A DNA stretch of 64,000 nt from Catalinimonas niigatensis (GCF_030506285.1 NZ_CP119422.1:5629501-5693500), one strand, 5' to 3'. Positions 47,605 to 56,283 are shown, counted from the first letter of the stretch. Notes: generated by a model from the sequence alone, not told the origin. Program-made: numbers and translations.

Positions 47605-47621
47605 GTTAACTAACCCGACCT

Positions 47622-48266
47622 ATGTCCAATAAAAAATTTGAACTAGCTCCCTTTGATAGCGATAATGCCACCTACATGCAGGTAATTAGATTTATGAATG
47701 GTAAAGTGATCCCTGGCTACAGCAAAAAAGTAGGCTTTGATGAAAATGTAGATCCTACCAATACCTTGACCAACTTCATTTTGAGAATGTATGTCAAAGG
47801 CTATTTAAGACCCTGCAAAAGAATAACCCCGGTAAATGAAATAGAATACAAACTCAACCAACCACCATACACCACCATTGTCACCTGCACTTACAAAATG
47901 CCTTATATGAATCCGGAATACTTGAGAGATAAAAGACTCAGTAAGTGGCTTGTTAGTTTCTATCATGCCATAGAGAAAGGGCAACCTAAAGAGTATATTG
48001 AGCAAAACTTTCACAGGCAGGGCAGAACCTCAGAAGTAGATAAACTGGACTCCAACCTGCATGCTTTTCTAAACCCTCACCACCTGTTGCAGTACTGCAT
48101 TGAATTAATTGAGCAAAATGAGTATCCTATAGGACACATCATCCATTTCTACCAGAACTGTAAGAACAAGTATTTCAGCAGGGTTGATACCAGAAAGTTT
48201 GACAATCAGATGTTTAACAGAACTCAGAATCTGGCTCAGGAGGCAGCACGAAAATTTAAATTCTGA
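47622..48266 (+). CDS. Unknown protein, first gene of accessory operon
   Basis: 214 residues, basic, no signal peptide or membrane segment. Mixed alpha/beta composition with aromatic-rich stretches (FNRTQNLAQEAARKFKF at the end, HHLLQYCIELIEQNEYPIGHIIHFYQNCKNKYF pattern shown only in part: YCIELIEQNEYPIGHII). I recognise no domain. It is followed four bases later by the next gene, so it leads a four-gene operon. A replication or DNA-associated role is possible from position alone. Confidence 0.65.
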   Translation: MSNKKFELAPFDSDNATYMQVIRFMNGKVIPGYSKKVGFDENVDPTNTLTNFILRMYVKGYLRPCKRITPVNEIEYKLNQPPYTTIVTCTYKMPYMNPEYLRDKRLSKWLVSFYHAIEKGQPKEYIEQNFHRQGRTSEVDKLDSNLHAFLNPHHLLQYCIELIEQNEYPIGHIIHFYQNCKNKYFSRVDTRKFDNQMFNRTQNLAQEAARKFKF

Positions 48267-48270
48267 TACT

Positions 48271-48558
48271 ATGCACTACCTGGATGTTTACATACAATCG
48301 GTAAGGATCAAAAACAGAGTTCGGCTACAGCCTTTAGCTGGTCAGAATGTACCTTTGCTTTTTGTATCAGCATCCAGGAAAGCACGTTTACAGTGGCCGG
48401 TAGGGACCATATTCAAAGTGGATCTGGTCTTTATCAAAAGAGAAAAGATCAAGAATTTCTATCGCTTACGCAAAGGTCAAAAGCTGGTACGCGCCATAGA
48501 ATACTTTGATCACAATCTAGGGCTGCAAAACAATGATGAAAATCTAAAGGATCAGTGA
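48271..48558 (+). CDS. Small basic beta-rich protein, unknown
   Basis: 95 residues from the ATG at 48271, just after the previous stop; a longer frame overlaps the upstream gene and is unlikely. The sequence (YIQSVRIKNRVRLQPL, LLFVSASRKARLQWP, IFKVDLVFIKRE) reads as a small five-stranded barrel, possibly OB- or SH3-like, with basic surface. No family assigned. Confidence 0.6.
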   Translation: MHYLDVYIQSVRIKNRVRLQPLAGQNVPLLFVSASRKARLQWPVGTIFKVDLVFIKREKIKNFYRLRKGQKLVRAIEYFDHNLGLQNNDENLKDQ

Positions 48559-48582
48559 AAGCAATCTAAAACAACCTTGTTT

Positions 48583-48930
48583 ATGAAATATATCTGGCTG
48601 GAGATACTTCCGGAAACAGACAGTGAAGGTAATTATAAACCTTTGCTCAGGGCATGTCATACCTGCAATGAATATGACTTCTTACTGGCCCTTAGCAACC
48701 TTATCCAACCCTATAACATCAAGGTATCTGATTTACTCAATGAGGATCTATGTGATAACATAGAAAATACTCTCCGGAATAATCTCCTTAGGAGTGGTGC
48801 ATATATTCCCTTTTTCTTGAAGAACCATGAACACCGGTACTATCTAACAAAATTTGTGACCTACGTAGCCTGGAAAGTCAAAGGCCAACTGCAAATTGAT
48901 GATCAACGTGTGCGTAAAATCTACTTTTGA
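48583..48930 (+). CDS. Small hypothetical protein
   Basis: 115 residues from the ATG at 48583 (a TTG two codons earlier is possible). Alpha/beta, begins MKYIWLEILPETDSEGNYKPL, has two Cys in LRACHTCNEYDF, ends IDDQRVRKIYF. Its stop is followed immediately by the next gene's ATG, so the pair is coupled. No family recognised. Confidence 0.6.
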   Translation: MKYIWLEILPETDSEGNYKPLLRACHTCNEYDFLLALSNLIQPYNIKVSDLLNEDLCDNIENTLRNNLLRSGAYIPFFLKNHEHRYYLTKFVTYVAWKVKGQLQIDDQRVRKIYF

Positions 48931-49770
48931 ATGACCAAATTCTACGAAAAAGCAGCAGATTCGCTTTTCTCTCTTCCTCCCATTCTCATTGGCTTCTTTG
49001 CCATCTTTGGCTATTTGATCTTTGAATCACAAGCTTTGATCAGTGGTTTACTCCCCGCAGAGATGGGCAGTATATCCAGAGAAGTAGCCGCTGGCTTTCT
49101 GGCGGTAGCTATCCATTTGATGATCTTGCTCACAGCCACCAACAGCAAACTGGTGAGCCATGCCTTTACTATTTTCTATGCTTTTTGCTCCTATGGTATT
49201 ACAGCCCTTTTCTTTGATGCATTCAATTTTACCGGCAAGGAACAGCGTGAGATATTTAGTGCTCATCTTTTTTCTATCCTAATTGCCAGTATCAACTACT
49301 TGGTGGTGTATCTTCTGGTAGGCAAATACCATGAGGTAAAAGACAACTGCTCAGCTGTAGAAAAATTACGAACAGCTAACGAACAGTTACGGCAAAAGAA
49401 CGAAGAGGTCAGCATACTCAACGAAGAGCTAACCAGATTGCGACAGCAACTAACGGCCAATCAGCGAGAAGCAACCAAATCTAACGATACAGTTTCCAAA
49501 CTCAACGAAGATTTACAAAGGGTGAACGAAGAGCTAACAGAATCAAAGGAAAAAGCCAAATCGCTGCACCAGGAGCTTACCACTGCAAATGGGAAGAACC
49601 AGACTTTTGAAAAAGAATTACTCCAAACCCAACGAATATTAAAAGATCAGAAAGACAAAATCTTGATGGCATACGAGAAATTATACTGCCCGCACTGCCA
49701 GTCTACATTTACTAATGTCAATGCCCACAATGTTCATAAAAGAACGTGTAAGCCTGTAAGCATAAAATAA
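48931..49770 (+). CDS. Membrane protein with long coiled coil and C-terminal zinc finger
   Basis: 279 residues with four predicted membrane segments (about 16-36, 52-70, 76-96, 107-128), then a long heptad coiled coil (about 140-245: LRTANEQLRQKNEEVSILNE, LNEDLQRVNEELTESKEKAK). It ends in a C2H2/C2HC finger (CPHCQSTFT ... AHNVHKRTC, about 253-274). Such a membrane-tethered coiled coil with a finger could bring DNA or a protein to the membrane, for example for replication or packaging at the membrane. No known homologue recognised. Confidence 0.7.
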   Translation: MTKFYEKAADSLFSLPPILIGFFAIFGYLIFESQALISGLLPAEMGSISREVAAGFLAVAIHLMILLTATNSKLVSHAFTIFYAFCSYGITALFFDAFNFTGKEQREIFSAHLFSILIASINYLVVYLLVGKYHEVKDNCSAVEKLRTANEQLRQKNEEVSILNEELTRLRQQLTANQREATKSNDTVSKLNEDLQRVNEELTESKEKAKSLHQELTTANGKNQTFEKELLQTQRILKDQKDKILMAYEKLYCPHCQSTFTNVNAHNVHKRTCKPVSIK

Positions 49771-49802
49771 AGTAATTCATATTCATTTCTGAAATTTGAG
49801 AA

Positions 49803-49822
49803 TAGTGTCTAAATGGACACTA
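49803..49822. promoter_or_regulatory. Dyad operator candidate for the PadR regulator
   Basis: TAGTGTC (49803-49809) and its exact complement GACACTA (49816-49822) with a six-base centre, 74 bases before the padR start. A TATATTTG box follows at 49867-49874. PadR proteins usually repress their own operon through such dyads. Confidence 0.5.
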
Positions 49823-49895
49823 ACTGTCTATTTTCACATATCATTTTTTAGTTGTGCCATCTTTATTATATTTGTTAGGCATAAGGAAAACTAAT

Positions 49896-50234
49896 ATGAA
49901 AGGGACCCACATTGGTGAATTTGAAGAACTTGTATTACTTACTGTAGGCATCCTTTATGATGATGCTTATGGACTAGCCATAACTGATGAAATAGAAGAG
50001 CGTACGGGAAGAAGTGTAACCGTAAGTTCGGTACACAAAGCCCTGATGCGCATGGAGCAAAAAGGCTTCTTGCGGTCTCACATGGGAGGAGCCACAGAAG
50101 AGAGGGGAGGAAGAAACAAACGACTCTTTACCATCACCAACTCTGGCAAAGAAGCATTAAGAGAAGCCAGGACCATGCGCAATGAACTGTGGGACGCCAT
50201 TCCTAAAGTGGTATGGGATATAAAAATGAGCTAA
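49896..50234 (+). CDS. PadR-family transcriptional regulator
   Basis: 112 residues from the ATG at 49896; the longer frame starts inside the promoter. A winged helix typical of PadR: FEELVLLTVGILYDDAYGLAITDEIEERTGRSVTVSSV region (about 8-45, shown in part), then LMRMEQKGFLRS and GGRNKRLFTITNSGKEAL. Three bases before the permease gene, a very common pair in Cytophagales, in which PadR controls the permease. Confidence 0.92.
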   Translation: MKGTHIGEFEELVLLTVGILYDDAYGLAITDEIEERTGRSVTVSSVHKALMRMEQKGFLRSHMGGATEERGGRNKRLFTITNSGKEALREARTMRNELWDAIPKVVWDIKMS

Positions 50235-50237
50235 CAG

Positions 50238-52883
50238 ATGTGCAAGCTGCCAAAACATCAACCTGAGCCACCAAAGTTAGCCACTCGCTTCCTGAGATGG
50301 TATTGCCGTGCAGAATTGGTGGATGAAGTAGAAGGGGATCTGTATGAACTATTTCAAAGGAGGGTGGACGATCAGGGACTTTGGAAAGCTGAAACTCTTT
50401 ACTGGCTCAATGTGCTGATGTTCCTACACCCTGATTATATCCGTAAAAGAAATCATTACCCTACGAATCATACAGCTATGTTAAAAAGCTATTTCACGAT
50501 CGCCTTCCGCAATCTGACAAAAAGAAAATTATATGCTGGTATCAATATTCTAGGGTTATCTATCGGACTCACTTCCTGTCTGCTGATTTTCTTGTATATA
50601 CACCATGAGTTAAGCTATGATACCATGCACACCAAAGCTGACCGAATTTACCGGGTGGCAATGAAGTGGAACGTTGCTGACCAACAAATAGATGCTACGC
50701 TTACTCCACCACCGCTAGCGGAGACGGCGGTAGAAGAGTTTCCCGAAGTAGTAAATGCCGCGCGCATTTGTCATTTTCTCAGCACCATGAACATTCGTTA
50801 CGGCGAAACCGCCATTATTGAAGAACAAGTTCTTTTAGCTGACTCTACTTTTTTTGATGTCTTTAGCTTCCCACTCGTAGCAGGTGATCCCGCCACAGCC
50901 TTGGTTAAGCCGAATACGGCGGTCATTACCGAAACTACAGCCCGGAAATACTTTGGCAACGTACCCGCTTTGGGTAAAACACTACTGGTAGGTGATGGGC
51001 AGGTACCGCATGAAGTAACCGGTGTGGTAAAAGACCTTCCTGCTAATGTGCATTTCCACTTCAGTATGCTACGCTCGATGGCTTCACTGGAGTTTGCAAG
51101 CAGTGATGATTGGTTTGAGCATGGCTTTATCACTTATCTTTTGCTACGGGAAGGGGCATCATCTCAATCACTGGAAGCGAAGTTTTCGGGGTTGGTAGAA
51201 AAATACGTAGGGCCGGTAATACCACAATACTTTGGTGTTTCACTGGAAACTTTTATCCAGCAGGGTAATCAGTATGGCTACTTTCTACAGCCGTTGTTAG
51301 ATATTCACCTACATTCTAATTTAGACCAGGAGCTAGAGCCCAACGGCGATATTACCTACGTGTATGTCCTGGCGATCATTGCCTTTTTCATCATTCTGCT
51401 GGCCTGTATCAACTTCATGAACCTGGCTACCGCCCGATCAGCTAATCGGGCTAAAGAAGTGGGGGTGCGCAAAACCCTCGGCTCGTTACGCTCCAGTTTG
51501 GTGGGGCAGTTCATGACTGAATCAGTCGTACTGAGCTTTATTGCTACCTGCTTGGCTGTACTTGGTACTAATCTGTTACTTCCATCTTTTGGAAACATTG
51601 CCGGTAAAGAGATTTCCGGTGAGTTATTTGTCCAGTCCTGGTTTCTGCTTGGCTTATTAGGGTTCACGCTGCTCGTAGGGATACTCGCAGGTAGCTACCC
51701 CGCATTTTATCTCTCTTCATTTGGTCCGGTAGAAGTGCTGAAGGGAAAGTTAACAAGAGGTACGAAAAGCAGAGGTATCCGCAATATACTCGTGGTGTTT
51801 CAGTTTTTCGCCTCTATCACCCTTGTCATTTGTACCTTGCTGGTATATCAGCAACTAGAATACGCCCAAGCGAAAAATCTGGGGCTGGACAAAGAGAATG
51901 TAATGATTATGAAAGGAGCGCAATCTCTTTCCGAAAGTCAACAAGCGGCCTTCAAGCAAGACTTAATTAACCAATCACAAGTAGTGAATGCCAGCATTTC
52001 TTACGACATCCCTCCTGGCTCAATGGCTAGAACGATCTTTAAAAAAAACACCGCCGAAAAAGGAGGTACGCTGCATGTGTATGAGGTAGATTACGACTTT
52101 CTGGCTACGATGCAGATTGAGCTACTGGAAGGCAGAAATTTCTCCCGAAGCTTCTCCACCGATACCGCTGCTATTTTGCTAAATGAGTCAGCCGTTAAAA
52201 AATTAGGTCCAGGGAATCTGTTGAACGAGGAAATAGTCCATACCGGCTCAGGCAAAACTTACCAGGTTGTCGGGATAGTCAAGGACTTCAACTATGAAAG
52301 CTTACGCCATGAAATACAGCCGATGGCTTTAATGCTTACTAACCAAGGAACGTATCTTTCCGCTCGGATTAATAGTGACGATGTATCGGCTACGGTAGCT
52401 CAAATAGAAAGCCTGTGGGAGAAGCATGCGCCAGCTCAACCCTTTCAGTACACTTTTATGGATGATAATTATGAAGCTTTGTTTAGAGCCGAGCAGAGAT
52501 TGGGCAAGGTGTTTTCTATTTTCACCGGACTGGCTATTGTCGTTGCCTGTCTGGGTCTGCTGGGTTTGGCTACGTTTATGGCCGAACAACGCACCAAAGA
52601 GATTGGCATCCGCAAAGTGATGGGTGCTTCAGCCACCAATATCATCATATTACTGTCTGGAGATTTTACCAAATTGGTCATTCTTGCTTTTGTTATCGCT
52701 ATCCCGGTAGCGTATTACCTCATGCAGTGGTGGCTGGAGGGCTTCGCTTATCGCACTAATATTAGCCTTTGGGTTTTCGTGCTGGCCGGAGTTGGAGCAC
52801 TGCTGATTGCATGGCTCACTGTAAGCTGGCAATCTATCAAAGCAGCTCTAGCTAACCCCATAGATTCACTTAAAACAGAATGA
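50238..52883 (+). CDS. FtsX/MacB-type ABC transporter permease with prefix domain
   Basis: 881 residues: an N-terminal permease-prefix domain (about 1-75, RWYCRAELVDEVEGDLYELF), first TM (about 95-118), MacB periplasmic core (about 120-310), three TMs with FtsX signature (about 370-500; ATARSANRAKEVGVRKTLG), a second core (about 530-700) and a second FtsX unit (EQRTKEIGIRKVMGASATNI) to the end. Probably transports a lipid, peptide or drug, or acts as a signal module; no ATPase is adjacent. Its stop lies three bases from the converging viral-type gene. Confidence 0.9.
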   Translation: MCKLPKHQPEPPKLATRFLRWYCRAELVDEVEGDLYELFQRRVDDQGLWKAETLYWLNVLMFLHPDYIRKRNHYPTNHTAMLKSYFTIAFRNLTKRKLYAGINILGLSIGLTSCLLIFLYIHHELSYDTMHTKADRIYRVAMKWNVADQQIDATLTPPPLAETAVEEFPEVVNAARICHFLSTMNIRYGETAIIEEQVLLADSTFFDVFSFPLVAGDPATALVKPNTAVITETTARKYFGNVPALGKTLLVGDGQVPHEVTGVVKDLPANVHFHFSMLRSMASLEFASSDDWFEHGFITYLLLREGASSQSLEAKFSGLVEKYVGPVIPQYFGVSLETFIQQGNQYGYFLQPLLDIHLHSNLDQELEPNGDITYVYVLAIIAFFIILLACINFMNLATARSANRAKEVGVRKTLGSLRSSLVGQFMTESVVLSFIATCLAVLGTNLLLPSFGNIAGKEISGELFVQSWFLLGLLGFTLLVGILAGSYPAFYLSSFGPVEVLKGKLTRGTKSRGIRNILVVFQFFASITLVICTLLVYQQLEYAQAKNLGLDKENVMIMKGAQSLSESQQAAFKQDLINQSQVVNASISYDIPPGSMARTIFKKNTAEKGGTLHVYEVDYDFLATMQIELLEGRNFSRSFSTDTAAILLNESAVKKLGPGNLLNEEIVHTGSGKTYQVVGIVKDFNYESLRHEIQPMALMLTNQGTYLSARINSDDVSATVAQIESLWEKHAPAQPFQYTFMDDNYEALFRAEQRLGKVFSIFTGLAIVVACLGLLGLATFMAEQRTKEIGIRKVMGASATNIIILLSGDFTKLVILAFVIAIPVAYYLMQWWLEGFAYRTNISLWVFVLAGVGALLIAWLTVSWQSIKAALANPIDSLKTE

Positions 52884-52886
52884 GGA

Positions 52887-53261
52887 TTACCTCTTTTTTC
52901 TTTTTCTTCCATTTTTAACTACCATCTTCTCTTTGAAAGCTTTCATCAGCATGACTCCACCTAATATTACTCCACCTATGAGCAATGGCTTTGGAATATC
53001 TCCAAAGCCAGCAGTGGCAATTGCTGAAGCTTCTGATATTGATGGATTAATACTGTTGGCAGCAACACGTGCTTGCCTTGCCTGCTGAATTGTATAGGTT
53101 GCTCCTGTATTGCTTCTAACAGTATCCCTGATGACTATTCCATCAGAAGTAGTTGGTAGGGGATTAGTGGTATATTGTCTATTTGTGGAAGAGGATCTTC
53201 TCCCACCGCTTGCTCTAGTGAGTTGACCCAATGCTTCCTGAAAATCCTTTTGGTCTATCAT
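52887..53261 (-). CDS. Small virion-type membrane protein with N-terminal ID motif
   Basis: 124 residues. Begins MIDQKDFQEALGQL, one of the recurrent I-D-x-x-[EDA]-F motifs of this module. The middle is Ser/Thr-rich and disordered. Near the C-terminus is one glycine-rich membrane segment (about 91-107, LLIGGVILGGVMLM) followed by a strongly basic tail (NGRKRKKR). The same layout recurs in the next gene. I recognise no database family; a membrane-inserted capsid-associated protein is inferred from the context. Confidence 0.7.
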   Translation of the reverse strand: MIDQKDFQEALGQLTRASGGRRSSSTNRQYTTNPLPTTSDGIVIRDTVRSNTGATYTIQQARQARVAANSINPSISEASAIATAGFGDIPKPLLIGGVILGGVMLMKAFKEKMVVKNGRKRKKR

Positions 53262-53271
53262 GGTTTACTTT

Positions 53272-53988
53272 TTATTGATTTACTCTTTTCTTGGTTTTTG
53301 CTGCTGCTTTCTTCAATACTGCTATTCCTAAAATCACTCCACCGATGATCATGGCTTTTTTTGCATCCAGATTACCAAATGCTGCCATCATCGGATTATC
53401 TGAGGATATTCCTCCCTCTACAGGCAAATGATTATACTGCAACATTAGATTAAGAGTAGCCTCATCCCCTTTGAATTTCTGATATTGGGCAATAATACCT
53501 TGCAGTTCCCTGTGCTGAGCTTGATTCAGGACAAAGCCCTGCTCTTCTATTTCTTTTGCCAGTGCTTTGAACTGAGCCAAATAGCGGGAAGCATGCATTA
53601 CATTGTTATTTTCTTCCGGAGTACGGGCCTGGCTGGCTCTTGGAGATTGTCCTGTAGTTGTCGTTCTTGGTGCATCAGGATCATGCTCTACTCCACTTCT
53701 TCCGGTAGTACTTACAATAGTATTGGAAGTAGCAGTCTGCCGCTGTTTGACTACCGGTGTACTGTTCCTTGATCTACTGCTAAGGGCAGCGCTTGAAGAA
53801 GCAGATGTTCTACCTGCCGCAGAACTTTGTAAGGTGCTTACGGCGGTTGCTGCTTTTTGTGCAGTGGCTTTGAGTCTGTCAAAAAAGGATGGAGATGAGT
53901 CGGTAGTTGACCTGGAAACCATACTGCCGGATCTTGCGGTTGTCCCTAAAGGGAGAGCATATGCATTGAATTCATGTTGGTCTATCAT
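53272..53988 (-). CDS. Virion-type membrane protein with Ser/Thr-rich linker
   Basis: 238 residues. Begins MIDQHEFNAYALPLG (the module motif), then a long low-complexity Ser/Thr/Ala linker (about 15-125), a short helical domain (about 130-190: YLAQFKALAKEIEEQGFVLN), and a C-terminal membrane segment (about 212-226, IIGGVILGIAVLKK) with basic tail (KTKKRVNQ). Clearly related in design to the gene downstream of it, to which it is coupled by 10 bases. Function inferred only. Confidence 0.7.
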   Translation of the reverse strand: MIDQHEFNAYALPLGTTARSGSMVSRSTTDSSPSFFDRLKATAQKAATAVSTLQSSAAGRTSASSSAALSSRSRNSTPVVKQRQTATSNTIVSTTGRSGVEHDPDAPRTTTTGQSPRASQARTPEENNNVMHASRYLAQFKALAKEIEEQGFVLNQAQHRELQGIIAQYQKFKGDEATLNLMLQYNHLPVEGGISSDNPMMAAFGNLDAKKAMIIGGVILGIAVLKKAAAKTKKRVNQ

Positions 53989-54059
53989 ATGTACAATATT
54001 TACCTGGTTGTTGGTGGTTGCTCATGGTTGGAAAAAGTCCATGAACTAATCTTACGTTA

Positions 54060-54356
54060 CTAACAAGCTAACTTTGTGTTATTCCAAGAGCTGTTTAATT
54101 CATAGTCTGCAATATCTTCTATGCTCCTGGGAGAAAGGGAGTAGGTATTAAAGAAGGCTGAAACTATTTCAGAATCAAGGAGTTCGTACCTTTTTTGCTC
54201 AATACCTTGCACCCTCTTCATTTTTCTTTTCAGCGTTGCCTCACTAATCCCCAATCGGTCTGCTAATTCCTTCCTGCTCACAAATCTTCTCAAATATATC
54301 CTCATCATGCTTTTATGGTTTTTTGTTTTTTTAAGAAATATAGGAGGGTGATTCAT
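54060..54356 (-). CDS. Small helix-turn-helix protein
   Basis: About 98 residues from the ATG at 54356; a GTG at 54377 or ATGs at 54308/54305 are alternatives. An HTH near the middle (VSRKELADRLGISEATLKRKMKR) resembles those of excisionase- or transposon-type regulators. First gene leftward from the divergent promoter region at about 54360-54480, so it may control the switch between the left and right transcripts of the module. Confidence 0.6.
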   Translation of the reverse strand: MNHPPIFLKKTKNHKSMMRIYLRRFVSRKELADRLGISEATLKRKMKRVQGIEQKRYELLDSEIVSAFFNTYSLSPRSIEDIADYELNSSWNNTKLAC

Positions 54357-54482
54357 TAAAAATCTGTCAAAATCCACAAAAAGTCGACATGGTACAGCTT
54401 AGTGCTTCATCGTCGGTCAGGCAGTTGCACAGTAGAGAGAAAGCCCCCAGATTTGGAGCATGATACGTCCAAAACAGGCACT

Positions 54483-54965
54483 ATGAACAAGTCAAATATT
54501 GCATTATTATCTGCGGGTTTGGTTGCTGCCGGTGGTTACTACCTCTACCAACTCAAGGCAACCGGAGATGTGCTGGAAACAGTGACGGATATTAAGCTTC
54601 ACAGCCTCAATATGGACCATGCCGTGCTCAAAGCAAATGTGAAGTTGATCAACAAAGGGACGACAACGCTAAGAATTGATAATCCCCAAGTAGAAGTCTT
54701 TTATGTGCTACCGCAAGGAACAAGAAAATCAATATTAACTACAAACCCGCAAAACCAGACAGTCATTGTAAAACCTGGACAGAGCAGCGCCTTTGACCTT
54801 TACCTGAAAACACTCTCTAAAGCTGAGCTTCTTTCCATTGTTGGGCAGAGCAAAGCTTTACAACTCCTTAGCTCAGGGCTGACCTTTTTGATGAAGACCA
54901 AAGCCAAAGTGAATTATCTGATTCCAATTGATGAGGAAGAACCCATTGTGCTCAAACTTTTCTAG
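54483..54965 (+). CDS. Membrane-anchored LEA-like beta-sandwich protein
   Basis: 160 residues from the ATG at 54483; the longer frame has an implausible N-terminus. A glycine-rich N-terminal membrane segment (about 6-22, ALLSAGLVAAGGYYLYQL) precedes a beta-rich domain with the LEA_2 look (VTDIKLHSLNMDHAVLKANV, VEVFYVLPQ, VIVKPGQSSAFDLYLK). First gene of the rightward operon; three bases before the peptidase gene. Role inferred as a membrane-linked structural component. Confidence 0.65.
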   Translation: MNKSNIALLSAGLVAAGGYYLYQLKATGDVLETVTDIKLHSLNMDHAVLKANVKLINKGTTTLRIDNPQVEVFYVLPQGTRKSILTTNPQNQTVIVKPGQSSAFDLYLKTLSKAELLSIVGQSKALQLLSSGLTFLMKTKAKVNYLIPIDEEEPIVLKLF

Positions 54966-54967
54966 TC

Positions 54968-55798
54968 ATGCAGGCAGCAAAAAGGCAGATACAGTCAGGA
55001 AAGCAGTACGATAAGTATTTTCCAAGGCCCAAAGGGCTGAGGCAGATCATTGTCAAAGAAGGAGGTAGTGTAGAAGAAACGGTGGCACTCTGTCAAAAAG
55101 TAGTGGCGGAAACACTTTCTGAAACCAAACAGATTGCACCGCTATTACAGGGCAAGACTTACGAAGAAACAGCAAGGAACATCTGGCAGTTTATCGTCAC
55201 CCACATTCAGTACACGCTGGACAATCGGGCAAGTGATGTTGGGGCAGTAGAAAGGGTCAGAACCCCTGCCCGCACCTGGCATGATCGCAAAAACGGATCA
55301 GACTGTGAAGACTATTCTATCTTTATCAGCTCGGTACTGACCAATCTGGGCATTCCGCATTCATTCAGGATTACCAAGTACAACGGCAAATCCCACTGGC
55401 AGCATATCTATGTAATCATTCCAAGGGAATCAGGTGGTGGTTATATCACCTGTGATCCGGTGGTAGACTATCGCTTCAATTACGAAGTACCCTACAGCCA
55501 GAAGAGGGATTATGAAATGCCGATTCTACATAAAAAAGCGGATCGCCGCCCGATAGGTTTATCAGGTTTAGGAGCTGGCATTCAACTTCAAGCCCTATGC
55601 TGTACTGCGGGAATAGATGCGGCTGAGTTTGCCGAGCAAGAAAGTTTAGCAGGCTTACCAGCTGTAAGACTGCCTATTGATCCAAAAACAGTCAAAACCT
55701 TAAACGGAGTAGCTCAATACGCTACAGCAAAGAATATTACCCTTTTAGCGGGTGCTGGCGGGCTTTTATACTTTCTGTTACACAAAAAGAGTAAATAA
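54968..55798 (+). CDS. Transglutaminase-like cysteine peptidase with C-terminal membrane anchor
   Basis: 276 residues with a transglutaminase-core fold (about 60-185). The triad is intact: C113 in NGSDCEDYS, H146 in HWQHIYV, D163 in TCDPVVDY. After a linker comes a copy of the module motif, GIDAAEFAEQESLAGL (215-230), and then a glycine-rich membrane segment (about 256-271) with tail HKKSK. It could cleave or crosslink coat proteins or peptidoglycan. That it carries the shared motif itself makes self-processing or motif recognition worth testing. Confidence 0.78.
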   Translation: MQAAKRQIQSGKQYDKYFPRPKGLRQIIVKEGGSVEETVALCQKVVAETLSETKQIAPLLQGKTYEETARNIWQFIVTHIQYTLDNRASDVGAVERVRTPARTWHDRKNGSDCEDYSIFISSVLTNLGIPHSFRITKYNGKSHWQHIYVIIPRESGGGYITCDPVVDYRFNYEVPYSQKRDYEMPILHKKADRRPIGLSGLGAGIQLQALCCTAGIDAAEFAEQESLAGLPAVRLPIDPKTVKTLNGVAQYATAKNITLLAGAGGLLYFLLHKKSK

Positions 55799-56278
55799 AT
55801 GAATATTGATCAATTAGCATTTGCTGAAAGCTTTTCCGGTTTGGGAGCAGTAAGTTCTTATCTCTCTACTGAAGCCAGAAAAAAGCTGTTCAGAGACTAC
55901 ATGAGTAATCAGCAAAAATATGCTGATAAAAATCATAAAGGAAACTTAAAAAAGCAGGTTGAAGCAGGTTTCCGGTATGTACAAGATCCCAAAGCGCCTA
56001 GTCGTATGAATGGCTTTGATGGATTATACTATAAAAGCATCGGATGGAACGCTGATAAAGTCATGATGGACCTAAAAGAACTGCGTCCTGATCTTTTCAA
56101 GCCTGAGTACTTACCTTCTGCTGTTACTCCGGCAAAGATAAATAGCCCTGCGGTACCGGCAGTTGCTTCTGGTGGTGGGAGTTTTATGGAGAACATGAAG
56201 GGCTATGCTACTCCAAAAAACATTGCCATCGCTGCTGCGGGTGCAGGATTGATCTACTGGTTTGTCATTAGAAAGTAA
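55799..56278 (+). CDS. Small virion-type membrane protein
   Basis: 159 residues; the ATG directly follows the previous stop. N-terminus MNIDQLAFAESFSGLG carries the module motif. The middle is a soluble helical part (about 25-105) and the C-terminus is a membrane segment (about 138-155, NIAIAAAGAGLIYWFVI) ending RK. The design matches its neighbours. No family recognised. Confidence 0.7.
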   Translation: MNIDQLAFAESFSGLGAVSSYLSTEARKKLFRDYMSNQQKYADKNHKGNLKKQVEAGFRYVQDPKAPSRMNGFDGLYYKSIGWNADKVMMDLKELRPDLFKPEYLPSAVTPAKINSPAVPAVASGGGSFMENMKGYATPKNIAIAAAGAGLIYWFVIRK

Positions 56279-56283
56279 ACGCT

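Larger units (their letters stand above)
47094..47621 (+). other. Structured noncoding region, possible small RNA or control region
   Basis: 528 bases without a gene. Visible hairpins: GCCAG/CTGGC near 47140-47165, a bulged stem 47227-47237 with 47252-47261, CGGATTTTGCT with AGCAAAAAAATCCG near 47435-47470, the terminator at 47490-47514, and GACTTA/TAAGTC after it. A 19-base direct repeat brackets the second half. The first copy is followed by a seven-codon ORF (MRIIKPP) near 47308, the second by the next gene's ATG. Confidence 0.5.
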
